Assembly (NCBI GenBank): GCA_947072805.1
Contig: CAMTJK010000133.1
Location: 1-9,269 of the forward strand
Source of the DNA: an uncultured Prevotella sp.
GTDB taxonomy: Bacteria > Bacteroidota > Bacteroidia > Bacteroidales > Bacteroidaceae
Direction of reading: 5' to 3'
Length of the DNA stretch: 9,269 nucleotides
Notes under the pieces: model-generated
Seen by the model: only the letters and a program-made list of their open reading frames with translations
What the model was told of the DNA's origin: nothing
Databases searched by the model: none
Translations under genes and position numbers: made by a program
Shown: piece by piece, positions 6,082-9,269 of the stretch
How the letters are laid out: each line of letters opens with the position of its first letter
Position numbering within the stretch: position 1 is the first letter of the stretch

Positions 6082-9063
6082 TCACTGCAAGGTGACAGCC
6101 ATTATGCCCATAACGACATCGCACGAAAGCGTGCGCAGCGTTATTGACCGAAGTTTCTTATTGCCATCGAGAGGCATGCGTAACATCTGGGCAGCTCCAC
6201 CCGGTATGTCCCTTCCATAAACACCCTTTATATTAAGCGTCTCCCCAAGATCGCGGCTCACAGTTCCGGTGCCGAGACACACACGATAAGGTCGTGGTGC
6301 CATTGTGCAGAACGCCATTCCATCAACATAATAGTCCTGCTCTATCGGACACCAGTTGTCCGGATTGCGTAAAGCGAGCGTATCTTTTGTGCCGTCGGCA
6401 TAAGTCACCACAACCAAGCCATTGTCAATGCGGCTCTGCATGTGGTTTGTCGAACCTGCCATAAGCAGATATGCCGACGAAGCCTTACCTTTCAACGGAA
6501 TGGTAACACTGTCGGGATAATTATCCCAAAGCGATGTATAAACGATATTGTTTCCTTTAGGCAATGTTCTGAACGGCACTCCTGCAACAGTGAAAACATT
6601 ATTCCTGATAAGTCCGCGGAATACAGAATCATTTATTTCCGGCAACAATGCGGGATGACACCACTCTCCCACTCCCTGCAAAGGTATCTGCAACGTAGTT
6701 GTTGTAGGACGCGGACTGCGATATTCGTTCTTGAAGATGTCACTCACGCCTGCATTGAAGTGTTTGTCTATCTTCACAGTTCTGAATTTGCCTTCAGCCG
6801 GATCGTCAAGTCCAAGAGCTGTTGACGTAACAGCCACCGTTTCTATCTTCTCCGGACTCATCATCTTTCTGTCTACATATCTGTCTACGATTATCGTCTG
6901 ATGCCTTTCTGCCGAACCCTCAATATCAAGGAATGCACCTCTCGTACGATTTTGTCTGATGATAATCTTCAGAGGCTGGGCAAAGTTCTGTGTTATCTCA
7001 TAGATTTCCTTATTGTCCACTCTCTTATAACTATACGTAATATACGGAGTGCTGACTGATGCGCTGTCCCAATCATCAGGGAATCCCGGGCGTATAACAC
7101 AGCGACCGTTGAGAGCATCGGGCACTATTCCGAAAAGTCCCTGCAGTAATGTTCTTGAAGAAATGCCTATGCAATCGCCGAAGTCGCGGTAACACTCGCC
7201 GCGTGCAGCGTCATAGAAACTAAGCTGACCAAAATTGCCGGGACTTGCACCAAGATACATCTGATCCATGATGTTCGCCTTCATCAGCCTATAGCCTTCA
7301 GCGGCTCTTCCTGCTTCAAAATAAGCGAGTGCAGTATGCATTACCTCAGCAGATGCAACGTTGTTGATGCTCCACGAATATGGGAGCCAGTTTGATGTGG
7401 ATATTGTTGAACCGTATTTGTTGCCATCTGCTTCCACAATAAAGTGAGGTATGGAACGGTCTATGTACCTTGTGGCTTTCCAGAACTGTGCGGGTGTGCC
7501 TGCACCACAATCTATCGGAGTGTAAATTGACCACAAGGCCGCACTTTCGTGATTGCGGGCAAGCCCCATTTTCTCCTCGTATTCAGCCCAATGTCCCTTG
7601 TCATCGAGCCACAAGCGTGCGTTCATTGCCCTCAATATTTTATCGGCTTCTGCCTTATATGGAGTAGAATCTTCTCCTATTAGCTCTGCAATACGCGCAG
7701 CAAGAAGATTGCCACGGTAATTGTATGCCGACGAATGTGTTACCGCTCCACCACTATAATAAAGCGCATCACTTGCCCATATGCAGCAATATGCGTCGTA
7801 AAGTCCGTCATCATCAGAATCATAGTTGCGTTTTTCCCATGCCAGATGCGACTTTATCACGTTCCACATCTTACGCATGTAAACCGTATCAGCATTATAA
7901 CAGAAATGCCATAACAACTCATCCATGTAGTTTAGGTTCATGTCGTAATGGTGCATCTGGTTGTTTTTCTCCGGATTACGGCAGATATATCCGTTGCTGT
8001 ACATCTGTGTTCCCCACTTCTTTTCGGCTCTTGCCATGTTCATTTTGGCATCTTGGGATGGATGAGGAATTGTTGGCGGCACATCGGTAACCTGACTTTT
8101 GGCATAAGCATCGAAATGTGAACGTGCGCGATCGTTCCATCCAAGTACATCACCGAGATATCCGGCACGCCATCCGGCAAGCGGCATGCGCCATCCGATG
8201 CAACCATGCAGCCATGTCTGTCCGTCCCAGTCGCCATCGGCTGCCACAGCCAGTGCCCCACCGAGAGTGTTGATGAATTTATCGGGAGTATTGAATTCTA
8301 TTCGGCACGACAATTCCCTGAAATACTTTTCCGTTTTACGGAACAATCCAGCAGCTTCCTCTGTTGTCTTTGCTGCTATTGACGAGCCTTCCATTACAAA
8401 ATAAGTCTCATTGCCGACATTTCCGCCTTGATTTGCAGTCCACGAAGCCTTTGTCAGTCCTGCATTATTGGCGTCAGGTTCAAAGCAACCAGGCTTATCG
8501 GCTCCTATGTCACCGTTGCGATGCAGTTTCGGATTGGCTATATTGCAGACAAGCGCAGTTAATATCAACGGTTTCTCAAAGTTTTCGGCTCTGAACATCC
8601 ACATGCCGCACTCGCCTTCTACAGGAGCCACCACCTTTATATATATATGTGCGTCTGTTCCCCATCTTTTATCCTTGACAACATAGCTTCTGCTTCCCTC
8701 CGAATAACGGGATTCGCACCATTCTGCCGAATCAAGCTGCACATTTCCACCGTCGAACGTGGCCACGAAGCGCACATTACGATAGTCGCGTTTCTTGTAA
8801 ATGGCAAAAATCGGGCTGTCACTTGTTTCTATACGATAATCAGTGTAGCCACCATATAGGGCTCTTGTATATCGGTTTTCTCCGTTAATACACACGAAAT
8901 CATAGCCGTCCGGATAGTAATTCATGGTGCGTTTGGCGCCCCTTTTACTATCGTTATATGATTGAGATTCAATAAAATCCCCCACTTTCTTCTGCGCCAC
9001 CGTTGTCATTGGCAAGACAATCATCATGGCTATCGAAGCAACTGTGATTTTTGTCAGTTTCAT
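6082..9063 (-). CDS. Exported DUF4450 protein with a six-hairpin glycosidase-like core
   Basis: 993 aa. A cleavable signal peptide (1-23: KLTK, hydrophobic core IAMMIVLP, end TTVAQ) without a lipobox Cys suggests a periplasmic or secreted soluble protein. Residues about 25-250 match the DUF4450 pattern, including YYPDGYDFV (49-57) and NRYTRALYGGYTDYRIE (63-79). Residues about 260-650 look like an (alpha/alpha)6 barrel of glycoside hydrolases: DGDWDGQTWLHGCIGWRMPLAGWR begins at 276, DSDDDG (415-420) resembles a Ca-binding or conserved loop of such enzymes, and GHWAEYEEK (490-498) and SNWLPYSWS (557-565) follow. RPGFPDDWDSASV (658-670) is typical of the beta domain after the barrel. A further beta-rich region covers about 770-993. 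Asp276, Asp278, Asp280, Asp305 and Glu494 are candidate catalytic acids, by inference only. DUF4450 proteins usually occur in polysaccharide utilisation loci, but no SusC/SusD or regulator is seen here. The substrate is unknown. A promoter lies just upstream (9096-9127), giving a leader of about 25 nt. Confidence 0.85.
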   Translation of the reverse strand: MKLTKITVASIAMMIVLPMTTVAQKKVGDFIESQSYNDSKRGAKRTMNYYPDGYDFVCINGENRYTRALYGGYTDYRIETSDSPIFAIYKKRDYRNVRFVATFDGGNVQLDSAEWCESRYSEGSRSYVVKDKRWGTDAHIYIKVVAPVEGECGMWMFRAENFEKPLILTALVCNIANPKLHRNGDIGADKPGCFEPDANNAGLTKASWTANQGGNVGNETYFVMEGSSIAAKTTEEAAGLFRKTEKYFRELSCRIEFNTPDKFINTLGGALAVAADGDWDGQTWLHGCIGWRMPLAGWRAGYLGDVLGWNDRARSHFDAYAKSQVTDVPPTIPHPSQDAKMNMARAEKKWGTQMYSNGYICRNPEKNNQMHHYDMNLNYMDELLWHFCYNADTVYMRKMWNVIKSHLAWEKRNYDSDDDGLYDAYCCIWASDALYYSGGAVTHSSAYNYRGNLLAARIAELIGEDSTPYKAEADKILRAMNARLWLDDKGHWAEYEEKMGLARNHESAALWSIYTPIDCGAGTPAQFWKATRYIDRSIPHFIVEADGNKYGSTISTSNWLPYSWSINNVASAEVMHTALAYFEAGRAAEGYRLMKANIMDQMYLGASPGNFGQLSFYDAARGECYRDFGDCIGISSRTLLQGLFGIVPDALNGRCVIRPGFPDDWDSASVSTPYITYSYKRVDNKEIYEITQNFAQPLKIIIRQNRTRGAFLDIEGSAERHQTIIVDRYVDRKMMSPEKIETVAVTSTALGLDDPAEGKFRTVKIDKHFNAGVSDIFKNEYRSPRPTTTTLQIPLQGVGEWCHPALLPEINDSVFRGLIRNNVFTVAGVPFRTLPKGNNIVYTSLWDNYPDSVTIPLKGKASSAYLLMAGSTNHMQSRIDNGLVVVTYADGTKDTLALRNPDNWCPIEQDYYVDGMAFCTMAPRPYRVCLGTGTVSRDLGETLNIKGVYGRDIPGGAAQMLRMPLDGNKKLRSITLRTLSCDVVMGIMAVTLQ

Positions 9064-9095
9064 AATATCGCTTTAATCGTTCTTTACGTATGGTA

Positions 9096-9127
9096 CAAAT
9101 TTATATATTATTTTCGAGATAAGCAAA
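9096..9127 (-). promoter_or_regulatory. Predicted Bacteroidota-type promoter of the DUF4450 gene
   Basis: On the minus strand, TTTG (9124-9127), exactly 20 nt, then TAAATTTG (9096-9103), an exact match to the TTTG / TAnnTTTG consensus of Bacteroidota. The spacer is AT-rich. The start point would be near 9089, about 25 nt before the ATG at 9061-9063. The same layout occurs at 4355-4386. Confidence 0.7.
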
Positions 9128-9182
9128 AGCGGCTGTGTGATTTTGCGGTTCCAGGCTATACGGCAGCGGACATGTAAACGTA

Positions 9183-9211
9183 AAACGGCTTGTCGTCGCG
9201 ACAAGCCGTTT
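9183..9211. terminator. Strong 13-bp hairpin, probable intrinsic terminator
   Basis: Perfect inverted repeat AAACGGCTTGTCG (9183-9195) and CGACAAGCCGTTT (9199-9211) around a 3-nt loop. Read on the minus strand it ends in CCGTTTTACGTTTAC; on the plus strand it ends in CCGTTTCTT. Both tails are only moderately U-rich. It most likely ends a minus-strand transcript from a gene beyond 9269 and insulates the DUF4450 promoter from it. It could also be a leader hairpin of a plus-strand gene starting beyond the window, since 9212-9269 is very A-rich. No ORF is seen in 9128-9269. Confidence 0.6.
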
Positions 9212-9269
9212 CTTAAAAACAAACTACTTAAAAACTAATCTACTAAAACAAATCAAAAATATCTTTATA

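Noticed and set aside
8636..8648. TA-repeat (TTTATATATATATG) that might suggest a slippery or regulatory tract.
   Set aside because: It lies inside the DUF4450 coding frame, encodes HIYIK, and the frame is intact across it.

Overview
The window looks like a chromosomal segment of a Bacteroidota genome, most likely order Bacteroidales and Prevotella- or Bacteroides-like. GuaA closely resembles what I recall of Bacteroides GMP synthase. Two intergenic regions carry the Bacteroidota-type promoter (TTTG, 20 nt, TAnnTTTG). None of the genes has a clear Shine-Dalgarno sequence, and there is a DUF4450 glycosidase of the kind common in this phylum. These assignments come from reading the sequence and from memory of the families, not from a database search.

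Layout: all five genes lie on the minus strand, so transcription runs from high to low coordinates. (1) 9183-9211 is a strong 13-bp hairpin, followed by a promoter at 9096-9127. (2) 6082-9063 encodes an exported DUF4450 protein with a six-hairpin (alpha/alpha)6 glycosidase-like core. (3) 4462-6000 encodes a two-domain protein, an AmgK-like sugar kinase of the APH fold fused to the C-terminal domain of RapZ. (4) A 211-bp intergenic region holds a Bacteroidota promoter and a leader with a long stem-loop. (5) 3501-4250 encodes a MurU-like sugar-1-phosphate nucleotidyltransferase. (6) 1821-3431 is guaA, GMP synthase. (7) 105-1802 is ettA, the ABC-F translational throttle, followed by a 14-bp stem hairpin at 43-83. 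Every ORF on the plus strand appears to be a shadow of these genes.

How the genes may work together: the kinase and nucleotidyltransferase match the two steps by which AmgK and MurU turn N-acetylmuramate into UDP-MurNAc, by-passing de novo synthesis. Joining the kinase to a RapZ C-terminal domain (which in E. coli RapZ senses glucosamine-6-phosphate) suggests a kinase whose activity or partners respond to the amino-sugar pool. This is the most interesting feature of the window. guaA and ettA are 18 bp apart and are probably co-transcribed. The DUF4450 enzyme has its own promoter and no SusC/SusD genes beside it here; its substrate is unknown.

Other points worth a second look are the structured leader of the nucleotidyltransferase gene, an apparent insertion of about 29 residues in the C-terminal part of GuaA, and a 10-nt match to the 16S rRNA 3' end in the intergenic region. 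No tRNA, rRNA, CRISPR array, insertion sequence or phage gene was seen.
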